Positions 1-5,865 are shown, counted from the stretch's first letter. The stretch: 5,965 nt of DNA from Planctomycetaceae bacterium (GCA_007124535.1 SLEY01000046.1:1-5965), one strand, 5' to 3'. Made by a program: numbers and translations. The notes: generated by a model from the sequence alone, not told the origin.

Positions 1-989
1 CCGGGCCCGATGGCCACGTCGGCTCCCTCCAGCACCCGATGCTCCAAGAAAGCCGCCTCGAACGGAGCGGTGCCCAACGGTCCCGGGTCCACGCCGGCCA
101 GCAAATGCAGCATCGTCGTGTTCCCCGCCACCGCCACACAACGCACCTGCTCGCTCGCCGCCCCCGCCGCACGCAACACCTGATCAAATAACGGCCGCAA
201 GGTACGCCGGATGATCCATTCCTGCAGCCGGGCAACCATCTGCGGGTTCTGCAGGCACAAATTGATCCGCGTCAGGACGTTGTCGCCCAATCGCGTCTGC
301 TGGTTCCAAGCCGACGCGGTCTGAAGCACCCGGCCGTCCTCCAGATTCACCAGGAGAACCACCACCGTGGTCGTCCCGGCGTCGATCGCCAAGCCCAGCG
401 GCGGATCGGCCATTTCCCGCGGCGCCGGGCGAACCGACCAGTGGTCTCCGCGGTGATCCAGTACGACTCGGCGGGGAAAACCAGCCAGATGGGCCCACTC
501 CGTTAACGAGCCCTCCATACGCAGGGGGACATCGCGGTCCGCACGCCAAGCGATCGCCAAACGAATGGCGCGGATCAAGCTGGCATCGGAAGCAAAATCG
601 TGCTCGGGCAGCTCCAAACACTGCCATAAGGGATTGTGCGCTTGGGAAACCCCCACACGAAATGAGGTGGCGACCTGCGGGGCATGCGCCAAGAGGGATC
701 GGGCCGGGATCCGGATGGAAACCGTTCCCACCGGTGGAACCCGGCATTGGCAGGCGCGCACCGGGCGCTGCGGGTCCGCCAAGAGTGGCTCGCCCGCCCG
801 ATCCAGCAGCGAACCTTGAAGGATCTCGATCAGACAACCATCGCACAATCCGCGTTGGCCACACCGGGTATTCAAAGGCAATTCGGCCTGCCGCAGGACG
901 TCGCTCAGCGGACCATCTGCTAACCGATCTGCGGACAAAATACGCACTTCATGGGGTGTCTGGACCGATAGTTGCACAGAATCCCCCAT
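1..989 (-). CDS. RACE-type (DUF4445/RamA-like) corrinoid protein reductive activator, C-terminus cut by window edge
   Basis: Seen: 329 codons are open from an ATG at 989 to the window edge. GAGGAG lies 8 nt upstream of that ATG and supports the start. An N-terminal [2Fe-2S] ferredoxin-like domain has the ligand pattern C43-x5-C49-x2-C52 (CGQRGLCDGC) with a fourth cysteine at C80 (RACQC). An ASKHA-type ATPase core follows: phosphate-1 loop AIDAGTTTVVV around D203, then QTRLGDNVLTRI, then AVAGNTTMLHLL around N290 and PLGTAPF. Known: proteins of this family (COG3894) use ATP hydrolysis to drive low-potential electron transfer that returns inactive Co(II) corrinoid to Co(I) in methyltransferase systems; they are cytoplasmic. 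Inference: its client is the corrinoid protein encoded divergently 198 bp away. The missing C-terminal part should hold the rest of the ATPase fold and, in some members, extra cysteines, so the subtype cannot be settled. The family call is secure. Confidence 0.93.
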   Translation of the reverse strand, partial: MGDSVQLSVQTPHEVRILSADRLADGPLSDVLRQAELPLNTRCGQRGLCDGCLIEILQGSLLDRAGEPLLADPQRPVRACQCRVPPVGTVSIRIPARSLLAHAPQVATSFRVGVSQAHNPLWQCLELPEHDFASDASLIRAIRLAIAWRADRDVPLRMEGSLTEWAHLAGFPRRVVLDHRGDHWSVRPAPREMADPPLGLAIDAGTTTVVVLLVNLEDGRVLQTASAWNQQTRLGDNVLTRINLCLQNPQMVARLQEWIIRRTLRPLFDQVLRAAGAASEQVRCVAVAGNTTMLHLLAGVDPGPLGTAPFEAAFLEHRVLEGADVAIGP

Positions 990-1065
990 TCCAGCTGCTC
1001 CTCGCTCACGCGTCCTATTTCCGGGCTTTTTCCTGGCGGCGCGTCGTTGCTTGATCGCCGCTCCT

Positions 1066-1075
1066 ATTGTAGACT
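1066..1075. promoter_or_regulatory. Possible overlapping divergent -10 elements between the activator and corrinoid-protein genes
   Basis: The only AT-rich patch in the spacer reads as a -10 box on both strands. On the minus strand TACAAT (1071 to 1066, 5 of 6 consensus) sits 76 nt before the activator start, but it has no good -35. On the plus strand TAGACT (1070-1075) follows TTGCTT (1047-1052) with a 17-nt spacer, a mediocre match. If real, the two promoters would share sequence and could exclude each other. The support is consensus matching only. Confidence 0.28.
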
Positions 1076-1082
1076 GCGGTGT

Positions 1083-1145
1083 TGCGAAACGCAGCCCGCC
1101 AGCCGGTCTTGGCGGCCGCAGCCGCTTTTTGCCGCACGGCTGCGG
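1083..1145 (+). promoter_or_regulatory. Structured leader with a terminator-like hairpin and competing hairpins upstream of the corrinoid-protein gene
   Basis: Seen, in order on the plus strand: TGCG-AAA-CGCA (1083-1093); CCGCCA (1096-1101) pairing with TGGCGG (1110-1115); GCGGC (1112-1116)-CGCA-GCCGC (1121-1125) followed directly by TTTTT (1126-1130); and CCGCAGCCG (1116-1124) pairing with CGGCTGCGG (1137-1145), a perfect 9-bp repeat with a 12-nt loop. The third has the form of an intrinsic terminator. Its 5' arm overlaps the second hairpin and its 3' arm lies inside the fourth, so the terminator cannot form together with the second and fourth, which are mutually compatible. Inference: a switchable leader controlling the corrinoid-protein operon, about 60 nt before its ATG. 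No cobalamin-riboswitch core or leader peptide was recognised. Alternatively, the longest repeat could be a protein-binding operator. Confidence 0.4.
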
Positions 1146-1187
1146 AATAGGTTTGTCACAATCCTCTTGGCATAAGGTTGGTGATCC

Positions 1188-1823
1188 ATGCCCGATCTGG
1201 AACAACTTGGCGAAGCGATCAAAGCAGGTAAGCGTGACGAGGCGATTCAGTTGACGCAAGAGGCCATTGACGCCCAAGTCGCCCCTCAGGAAGTCCTGGA
1301 CGCGATGGTCGCGGCCATGGACGTGGTGGGGGGACGTTTCCAGCGAAATGAGATTTTTGTTCCCGAGATGCTGATCGCAGCCCGAGCGATGAAAGAAGCC
1401 ATGGGCGCCCTGGAACCGCTGTTGGTGGAAGCCGGTATCCAGCCGGTAGCCAAGGTGGTGATCGGCACGGTGGCAGGGGACCTGCACGACATCGGCAAGA
1501 ATCTGGTGGCCATGATGTGGAAGGGCGCGAATTTCGATGTGATCGACTTGGGCACGAACGTTACGGCGGAAAAGTTCGTGGCGGCAGTCAAGGAACACCA
1601 GCCCCGTTTGGTGGGGCTTTCCGCCTTGCTGACCACGACGATGCCAGCGATCAAGACCACGGTAGATGCCCTGAAAGCGGCGGAGTTGGACGTCGCCAAG
1701 ATCATCATCGGAGGGGCTCCGGTTACGCAGGAATACGCCGATCAGGTGGGGGCCGACGGATACGCTCCGGACGCGGCCAGCGCGGTGGAAGTCGCCCGCG
1801 AATTGCTGGCCCAGGCGGCCTGA
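1188..1823 (+). CDS. Corrinoid (cobalamin-binding) protein of the MtaC/MtbC/MtmC type
   Basis: This 211-residue protein has the usual length and two-domain layout of stand-alone methyltransferase corrinoid proteins. Residues 1 to about 85 form the helical cap domain (B12-binding_2, MetH-like). Residues about 88-211 form the Rossmann-like B12-binding domain. The signature D98-x-H100-x-x-G103 (GDLHDIGKN) supplies the histidine that becomes the lower axial cobalt ligand. The later cofactor-binding segments GLSALLTTTM (143-152) and IIIGGAPVT (172-180), plus GADGYAPDA near the end, are all in place. Known: such proteins shuttle a methyl group as methyl-Co(III) between two methyltransferases (MT1 and MT2) in methanol, methylamine, glycine betaine or methoxy-compound metabolism. 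AAGG at 1174-1177 is a modest ribosome-binding site. It is first in a probable operon with the next two genes and divergent from its likely activator. The substrate cannot be deduced because no methyltransferase is present here. Confidence 0.93.
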   Translation: MPDLEQLGEAIKAGKRDEAIQLTQEAIDAQVAPQEVLDAMVAAMDVVGGRFQRNEIFVPEMLIAARAMKEAMGALEPLLVEAGIQPVAKVVIGTVAGDLHDIGKNLVAMMWKGANFDVIDLGTNVTAEKFVAAVKEHQPRLVGLSALLTTTMPAIKTTVDALKAAELDVAKIIIGGAPVTQEYADQVGADGYAPDAASAVEVARELLAQAA

Positions 1824-1878
1824 TCGACCCCGCGGGTACCCGGTTCTTCAATTCAACCTTTTCTTCGGAGCCAGTAAG

Positions 1879-2883
1879 ATGGAACGTATCGGTGTCGGTG
1901 TCGTGGGGTGTGGTTTCGTCGGCCTGGGGGCCCACGTGTCTTCGTTCCGCAAGATCGAAGGCTCGGAACTGGTGGCGATCGCGGATCCGGACGAACCGCG
2001 GAGGACGAAGGCGGCCAACAAGTATCAACCGAAAGCGGCTTATGCCGATTATGCGGAACTGGTCCGGGATCCGGGGGTGAACGTGGTGGTCGTTTCCCTG
2101 CCGACCCCCTTGCACGGCCCCGTGGCCATGGCGGCGATCGAGGCGGGCAAGCACGTGCTGTGCGAAATGCCGCTGGCCGCCACCCTGGAAGAAGCGGATC
2201 AGATCATCGCGGCCGCGAAGAAGCAGGGCGTGATCGTGATGCCCAGCTTGACGTTCCGATTCACTCCGAATTACGTGCGAGCCAAACAGCTGCTGGCCGA
2301 ACCGGGATTCGGCGCCGCCACGGCCTTGATCTACCGCGAATTCATCTCGGCCGCGGACCTGGCCATGCAGTGGCCCAGCGGTTCCTGGATGTGGAACCTG
2401 CAGACCAGTGGCGGACCCCTGTTCACCTTGTCCGTCTGGTCGATCGACATGTTCCGCTGGCTGCTGGAGGCGGAGATCGAAGAAGTGCAGGGCGCAGCCA
2501 AGTATACCGTGCTGGACCAGTACGGCGGGACATTGGGCTACGACGGCAGTGTGACGATGAAACTGTCGACCGGCACGGTCGGTTCGCTGCAGTACAGTGG
2601 CACGGTCACGCCGGCGGCCTCGTCGTCCTCCTTGGAAATCGTGGGCAGCTCGGGCCAGGTGCTCAAGGCCAAGGACAACGAGACGCTGACCGTCTATGGG
2701 GAACAACCGCGGGTCGCCGAGTGGTATTTGAAAGAGGGGGGCGCGCGGCAGTGGGGGCACTACCAACAGAACGAGTATTTCACGCAGTGTCTGCTGGAGG
2801 GCCGGACGCCGTCGATCACCCCCGAGGACGGTCGCAAGGCGATGGAAGTGGCGTTGAAGATCGCCCAGATCCCCACCGGCTGA
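1879..2883 (+). CDS. Gfo/Idh/MocA-fold protein with replaced catalytic residues
   Basis: This 334-residue protein matches the family length. It has an N-terminal NAD(P)-binding Rossmann fold (IGVGVVGCGFVGLGAH, G10-x-G12-x-x-G15; acidic D36 after the second strand favours NAD) and a C-terminal alpha/beta substrate domain from about residue 125. GGAG at 1867-1870, 8 nt before ATG, supports the start. Known: active members carry a Glu-Lys-Pro motif, and a GGxLxDxGxHxxD motif whose Asp and His complete catalysis on sugars or inositols. Seen: the first reads E96-M97-P98 in CEMPLA. The second reads GGPLFTLSVWSID (178-190), so Asp becomes T183, Gly becomes S185 and His becomes W187, while the last Asp (D190) stays. 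Inference: the fold and perhaps NAD and ligand binding remain, but ordinary dehydrogenase chemistry is unlikely. It lies 55 bp after the corrinoid-protein gene and 70 bp before the flavoprotein gene, so it may be a non-classical partner in the corrinoid pathway. The fold is certain, the function open. Confidence 0.9.
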   Translation: MERIGVGVVGCGFVGLGAHVSSFRKIEGSELVAIADPDEPRRTKAANKYQPKAAYADYAELVRDPGVNVVVVSLPTPLHGPVAMAAIEAGKHVLCEMPLAATLEEADQIIAAAKKQGVIVMPSLTFRFTPNYVRAKQLLAEPGFGAATALIYREFISAADLAMQWPSGSWMWNLQTSGGPLFTLSVWSIDMFRWLLEAEIEEVQGAAKYTVLDQYGGTLGYDGSVTMKLSTGTVGSLQYSGTVTPAASSSSLEIVGSSGQVLKAKDNETLTVYGEQPRVAEWYLKEGGARQWGHYQQNEYFTQCLLEGRTPSITPEDGRKAMEVALKIAQIPTG

Positions 2884-2953
2884 TCCCCTCCGGCGACTTG
2901 GCCGGGTCGCTCGCCCCGGTGCGGCCGCCCGGTTTTGGAACAAGGACCCCACG

Positions 2954-3709
2954 ATGACCCGTCTTCCGTCGATCGACCAGTCGCGTGAATTCCTGCGAGA
3001 CACGATTCGGCAGCAGATCGATTTCTCCGGCACCGACCAGCAGCGGGGTGTACCGCGTCCCCCGGTGCAGAAGCCGATCCCCGCGGAGGCCGCCCGGTTC
3101 GATTTGCCCCGCCCCGACGCCTGGCAATTGGGAACCCTGCCCGACCTGCAGACGGTGATCGGCTCGCGGCGCAGCTGGCGGAGTTTTCGCGACGAAAGCC
3201 TGGCCCTGGACGAATTGGCCTTCCTGCTCTGGGCAACGCAGGGCGTGCGGCAGGGCGCCGCCCCGAACGTCTTTCGCACCGTGCCCTCCGCCGGTTGCCG
3301 CCACGCCTTGGAGACGTATCTGTGCCTGTTCAACGTGGCGGGATTGGCCCCCGGCTTCTACCGCTACCTGCCGCTCGAGCATCAGTTGCTGTGGGAGTTT
3401 TCCGAAACCCAGGTGCATCGCAAGCTGACCGCCGCCACGCTCGGCCAAGCCTTCGTCGCTCGGGCCGCCGCCGTTTTCTTCTGGACCACGCTGCCCTACC
3501 GCATGGAATGGCGCTACGGACTGGCCGCCCACCGGGTGATCGCCCTGGATGCCGGGCACGTCTGCCAGAACCTGTATCTGGCTTCCACCGCGATCGGCGC
3601 CGGGACGTGTGCCGTGGCCGCCTACGACCAGCAGGCGATGGACCGCCTGCTGCGGGTGGATGGCCGGGACGAATTCACGCTCTATCTGGCCCCCGTCGGT
3701 AAAGTCTGA
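2954..3709 (+). CDS. SagB/ThcOx-family nitroreductase-fold flavoprotein, stand-alone
   Basis: This 251-residue protein has the features of SagB-type dehydrogenases. The lead segment IDFSGTDQQRGVPRPP (22-37) is followed by the FMN-contacting arginine cluster SRRSWRSF (71-78). VPSAGCRHALETYL (110-123) and GLAPGFYRYLPLEHQL (130-145) come next, then the C-terminal FMN-binding region with AGHVCQNLYLASTAIGAG (200-217), and DEFTLYLAPVGK closes the fold. AAGGA at 2942-2946, 7 nt before ATG, supports the start. Known: relatives either oxidise azolines made by YcaO cyclases in peptide natural products or act as stand-alone FMN oxidoreductases. Seen: no YcaO or precursor peptide gene is in the window, and the gene follows a corrinoid protein and a Gfo/Idh-like protein on the same strand. 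Inference: it more probably serves the corrinoid module, for example as a flavin electron donor, than natural-product synthesis. It ends 13 bp from the convergent DUF2442-like gene, and no terminator is visible between them. Confidence 0.85.
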   Translation: MTRLPSIDQSREFLRDTIRQQIDFSGTDQQRGVPRPPVQKPIPAEAARFDLPRPDAWQLGTLPDLQTVIGSRRSWRSFRDESLALDELAFLLWATQGVRQGAAPNVFRTVPSAGCRHALETYLCLFNVAGLAPGFYRYLPLEHQLLWEFSETQVHRKLTAATLGQAFVARAAAVFFWTTLPYRMEWRYGLAAHRVIALDAGHVCQNLYLASTAIGAGTCAVAAYDQQAMDRLLRVDGRDEFTLYLAPVGKV

Positions 3710-3722
3710 ATGCCCGGATGTG

Positions 3723-3989
3723 TCAGCCGGAGCTTCGTGACGGCCGACAGCTCCTACTCTGACCATAGTCCCCCTCGAGCAGGCCCTGGAACGACAGGTC
3801 CTCGTCAAGGTCGGGCCAATGAAGACCAAAGGGCGAAACCTCGAGGTTGTTCAGTTGCTGAGGTGTGCCTCGAGCAAGGCGGGGGTTGCCGGCGACACGA
3901 AAACGAATCTCCACTTGGCTTTCCATCATCACCAGAACTTTCCCATCCCGATAGACGGCGGACTTGACCCTGTCAACCAAGGTGTTCAT
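3723..3989 (-). CDS. DUF2442-domain small protein
   Basis: This is an 88-residue protein with a short beta-rich N-terminus (MNTLVDRVKSAVYRDGKVLV) and the family-like block GNPRLARGTPQQLNNLEV (34-51). After that comes the diagnostic C-terminal run SPFGLHWPDLDEDLSFQGLL (52-71) and then EGDYGQ. The match is to the DUF2442 family, which is often encoded next to DUF4160 genes in compact two-gene cassettes that resemble toxin-antitoxin loci; no activity is established. GGAG 7 nt before the ATG on the minus strand supports the start. The start overlaps the end of the broken DUF4160-like gene by 17 bp, the usual coupling in such pairs. Its own frame is intact, unlike its partner's. About ten residues after GDYGQ look like a loose tail. 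Confidence 0.72.
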   Translation of the reverse strand: MNTLVDRVKSAVYRDGKVLVMMESQVEIRFRVAGNPRLARGTPQQLNNLEVSPFGLHWPDLDEDLSFQGLLEGDYGQSRSCRPSRSSG

Positions 3990-4206
3990 GGCACTTCTCC
4001 ACGATCAGGTGTCGATTCTCCTCAGCAACCTCTGCGCTCTTGTTAGCTCGCTCACGTTCATATTCTGGGACTCCCGAAGCTCGACTGACTCCTCGACATT
4101 GAACACGGCCTCGCCACCACCTCGCCGCACATGAACATGAATCGGACGATGCTCGTCGCTGTAATAGAAAAACATAAAACCGTCCTTCTCGAATACCCTG
4201 GGGCAT
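3973..4206 (-). pseudogene. DUF4160-family gene broken by two compensating frameshifts
   Basis: The start ATG (4206) opens MPQ and then leaves the family frame. One extra G in CAGGGTA (4199-4194) is needed to continue as VFEKDGFMFFYYSDEHRP, HVHVRRGGGEAVF and ESQNMNVSEL, which is recognisable DUF4160 sequence (an HVHV-x-x-GGGEA core). That second frame runs 4196 to a TGA at 4007-4005. The expected C-terminus, AEEN followed by RHLIVEKCHEHLG, lies back in the first frame and ends at 3973. A +1 and a later -1 therefore restore the original frame. Either the gene has decayed or the assembly has two indels. A shortened product could still start at ATG 4175 (56 residues, ending at 4005). It pairs with the DUF2442 gene downstream. 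The family call rests on motif memory. Confidence 0.62.
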
Positions 4207-4245
4207 CAGAATTCCTTATCTTGTCAACGTTCCCCGCACGCCATT

Positions 4246-4275
4246 ATTCTAACCGGACTCTGGAGAAAATTTCAA
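4246..4275 (-). promoter_or_regulatory. Sigma70-type promoter for the DUF4160/DUF2442 pair
   Basis: On the minus strand TTGAAA (4275-4270, 5 of 6 consensus) and TAGAAT (4251-4246, 5 of 6) are separated by 18 nt, and the -10 is preceded by GG. The -10 lies 40 nt before the DUF4160-like ATG, and AGGA sits just before that ATG. This is the best promoter match in the window. It is consensus matching only. Confidence 0.5.
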
Positions 4276-4323
4276 CTGACCAACGAGGCGGAGTTGCGGG
4301 GAGTTTCTGACAAACCTGCGGCA

Positions 4324-4344
4324 AAAGACCCTCCGAGGGTGTTT
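4324..4344 (-). terminator. Terminator-like hairpin downstream of the NACHT-like remnant
   Basis: ACCCT (4328-4332), loop CCG and AGGGT (4336-4340) form a 5-bp stem. A single G-G mismatch separates it from a further AAA/TTT pairing on each side, so it could act in both directions. On the minus strand it is followed by TTTT (4326-4323). It lies between the end of the NACHT-like remnant and the promoter of the DUF4160/DUF2442 pair, a sensible place for a minus-strand terminator. The stem is short. Confidence 0.35.
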
Positions 4345-4408
4345 GCAGCAAGCACTAATTTGCTGTTTTCCGCAGAATGCCCAGTATATGCTCCTGACCC
4401 CTTTAGCC

Positions 4409-5041
4409 TCAGTCTGGACGGCCCCTTCGTGCATGATCAAGATATTCGAAGTGCTCCTTGAGATACTCGGTTCTCCGCATATACTCAGCACCTCGCGGGC
4501 TGGAGTCCGCGAGATGATCGGCTAGTCGACGAAGTGTCTCCGCCGTGATCGGCTCCGCGGAAAGGCTCTCGATATAGCCACTCAAGCCGCGAAGCTCATC
4601 GCGGGTGTCTTCGTGCGGTTGATCGTAGATCCTGACGACGGCGGCTTGGAGCGATTCAACTAGTCATTCCCAAGCGAGAGAACTCTCATTTGCCGGGCTT
4701 CGTCCGCGCCACTCGGCCAATTGCGTGTAAACCATTTCCAGTTCAGGGCCTCCGTCCGCCGCTCGGACTCGGATCAACCTCGGCTCCCAAAGCGGCCGCC
4801 ACCTCTCTACGGTTTCCGCTTGACGGGGCCCGGTATCCTGAAGACGCAATACAAGCCACTCAAGCGTTCGTGCTCGCACCGGCTCCTCATCAACCTCCTG
4901 GACCTCACGTCGCACCACGCAGTCCTCCGCCGTCGCTCGACCCTCACGCTGCTCACGCGACCGCGACAGCCACGTGATGATCGAATTGTACAGATCGGCC
5001 CGCTGTTCCGGCAGCCGCCGCTCGTTCCAACACCGCGGAGC
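4409..5041 (-). pseudogene. Remnant of a NACHT/STAND-like multidomain protein
   Basis: One minus-strand frame is open from 5041 to 4664, is interrupted by a single TGA (4666-4664), and continues in the same frame for 84 more codons to a TGA at 4411-4409. No start codon with a ribosome-binding site is evident. The first part reads WNERRLPEQRADLYNSIITW then LSRSRE. This resembles the segment after the ATPase core in NACHT-type NTPases, where a 'LPEQRAELY' pattern is common. The middle contains PRLIRVRA and GPELEMVY, reminiscent of the entry into an FGE-sulfatase (SUMF1) domain. The last part (LVESLQAAVVRIYDQ, AETLRRLADHLADSS, EYLKEHFEYLDHARR) is helical and unassigned. Walker A and B motifs and the SUMF1 body are absent. 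Just upstream of 5041 the sequence seems to continue in another frame (LSSAV before WNERR). Inference: a large gene reduced by deletions, a frameshift and a stop. The decayed-coding status is firmer than the family name. Confidence 0.5.
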
Positions 5042-5087
5042 TCAGGCGGCTTTGGGGTTTCTATGGGGCCCCACCCCGCACAATGCC

Positions 5088-5117
5088 AAGGTAGGGGGAC
5101 TGGGCGGCGAATGTCAA
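5088..5117 (-). promoter_or_regulatory. Possible minus-strand promoter upstream of the NACHT-like remnant
   Basis: On the minus strand a perfect TTGACA (5117-5112) is followed after 18 nt by TACCTT (5093-5088), a poor -10 with 3 of 6 matches. It points into the NACHT-like remnant whose open frame begins at 5041. If the remnant is an internal fragment, a promoter so close would mean that a deletion brought it there. Weak evidence. Confidence 0.22.
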
Positions 5118-5865
5118 TGGTCCAAGGGTGGGATTGTCGGGAAGATTCCGCAGATTCGTGGCGGACGGGACTGCGAGGTTGCCTCGGCGCGTGAACGGTG
5201 GGCAAATTCGGCCGATTCTCCCCCGTTTCTGGACAGTGATCGAAACGAAGACCTGATGGCCGCCACGCCGGTTGCTGTGGAATGTCATCGGGTAAGGAAT
5301 TGCTCGCGGGAGACGTGTTTTTCTTGAAGCATGGCACCGAATTCGATGACGTAGGTGGCAGACGATCGCCGATCATGCGGTTGCCATGGTAAGGACAGGC
5401 CCTTCCGGGGTATCCCAGCCGCTCCACCATTCCGGTCCCGATAAGCGCAAGAAGACTGGTCGTGGGAACCAAGTTTGGCAACCCCGCGGAACCCAGAAGA
5501 TGACTGGGATGATGTGGAAAAGTCACTCGAACTCAACCTGCACTATCAGGGGGCGGTTCATCCTGGAACCGGTCCCTGCTTGTCTATGTCAACCTTCCCG
5601 GGGGGCATGCCACCGACCGGAGAGCCGGATACGGGGCGCCGTGCATCGGGTTCGGGGGAGGGGAGAGCGGGTGACCGTTTTGAGACACTCATATCGGTGG
5701 ACAACTACACAGGTCGTGCGAGCCGTTTTTATCTCACTCTATGTGGGTGTATGGAACGACGACTGTGATTTGCGGCACGAGGTCGGCGGCCCATATTGCA
5801 ACCGGCCCCCGCACGTGTCACACTCCACGTTTGTCTTGGACCCTGATCTTGCAAGGAGATGTCGG
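5118..5865. other. Gene-poor stretch without a convincing coding region
   Basis: About 750 bp between the minus-strand remnant and the aminotransferase gene. Several open frames of 70 to 240 codons exist on both strands, but none shows recognisable domains, a supported start or a sensible residue composition. No tRNA, rRNA, CRISPR array or insertion-sequence terminal repeat was recognised. The one structured element noticed is the domain V-like sequence at 5622-5653. The stretch probably contains degraded DNA and the upstream region of the aminotransferase gene. Confidence 0.5.
5622..5653 (+). ncRNA. Possible degenerate group II intron domain V
   Basis: The 32-nt segment starts GAGCCGGAT and ends TCGGGTTC, followed by GGGGGAGGGG. 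This resembles the 34-nt catalytic domain V hairpin (GAGCCG...CGGTTC followed by a G-rich linker) and is preceded by CCGGA as in many introns. The AGC triad is present at 5623-5625. Against it: one G-G mismatch falls in the lower stem, the upper stem is one pair short (ACGG/CCGT), and the cap is GGCG instead of a GNRA tetraloop. No domain VI, intron 5' end or reverse-transcriptase gene was found. At best it is a dead relic. Confidence 0.33.

Noticed and set aside
184..864. Minus-strand open frame of 226 codons
   Set aside because: It lies in another frame within the activator gene (1-989), which has clear iron-sulfur and ATPase motifs; this frame's product has no recognisable domain.
990..1187. 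Cobalamin riboswitch in the divergent spacer
   Set aside because: No B12-box or conserved riboswitch core was seen; only short hairpins are present.
1848..1878. Promoter between the corrinoid-protein and Gfo/Idh-like genes
   Set aside because: No -35/-10 pair was seen; the 55-bp gap with GGAG before the ATG fits co-transcription.
2884..2953. Terminator between the Gfo/Idh-like and SagB-like genes (CCGGG...CCCGG followed by TTTT)
   Set aside because: The stem is short and can pair in several ways in GC-rich DNA, and the T-run is only four bases; co-transcription is more likely.
1723..3333. Minus-strand open frame of 536 codons
   Set aside because: It runs antisense across the Gfo/Idh-like gene and parts of its neighbours. 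It is Arg/Gly/His-rich and has no domain, as expected of an antisense shadow in high-G+C DNA.
2816..3829. Minus-strand open frame of 337 codons
   Set aside because: It is antisense to the SagB-like gene and overlaps the DUF2442 gene in another frame; it is low in recognisable content.
4346..4365. Inverted repeat CAGCAA/TTGCTG
   Set aside because: The 6-bp stem with an 8-nt loop and no T-run has no evident role and could be chance.
4807..5526. Minus-strand open frame of 239 codons
   Set aside because: It has no domain, is rich in Pro, Ser and Arg, and overlaps the NACHT-like remnant in a different frame.
5475..5768. Plus-strand open frame of 97 codons
   Set aside because: It has no ribosome-binding site or recognisable domain, and it runs through the domain V-like structure.
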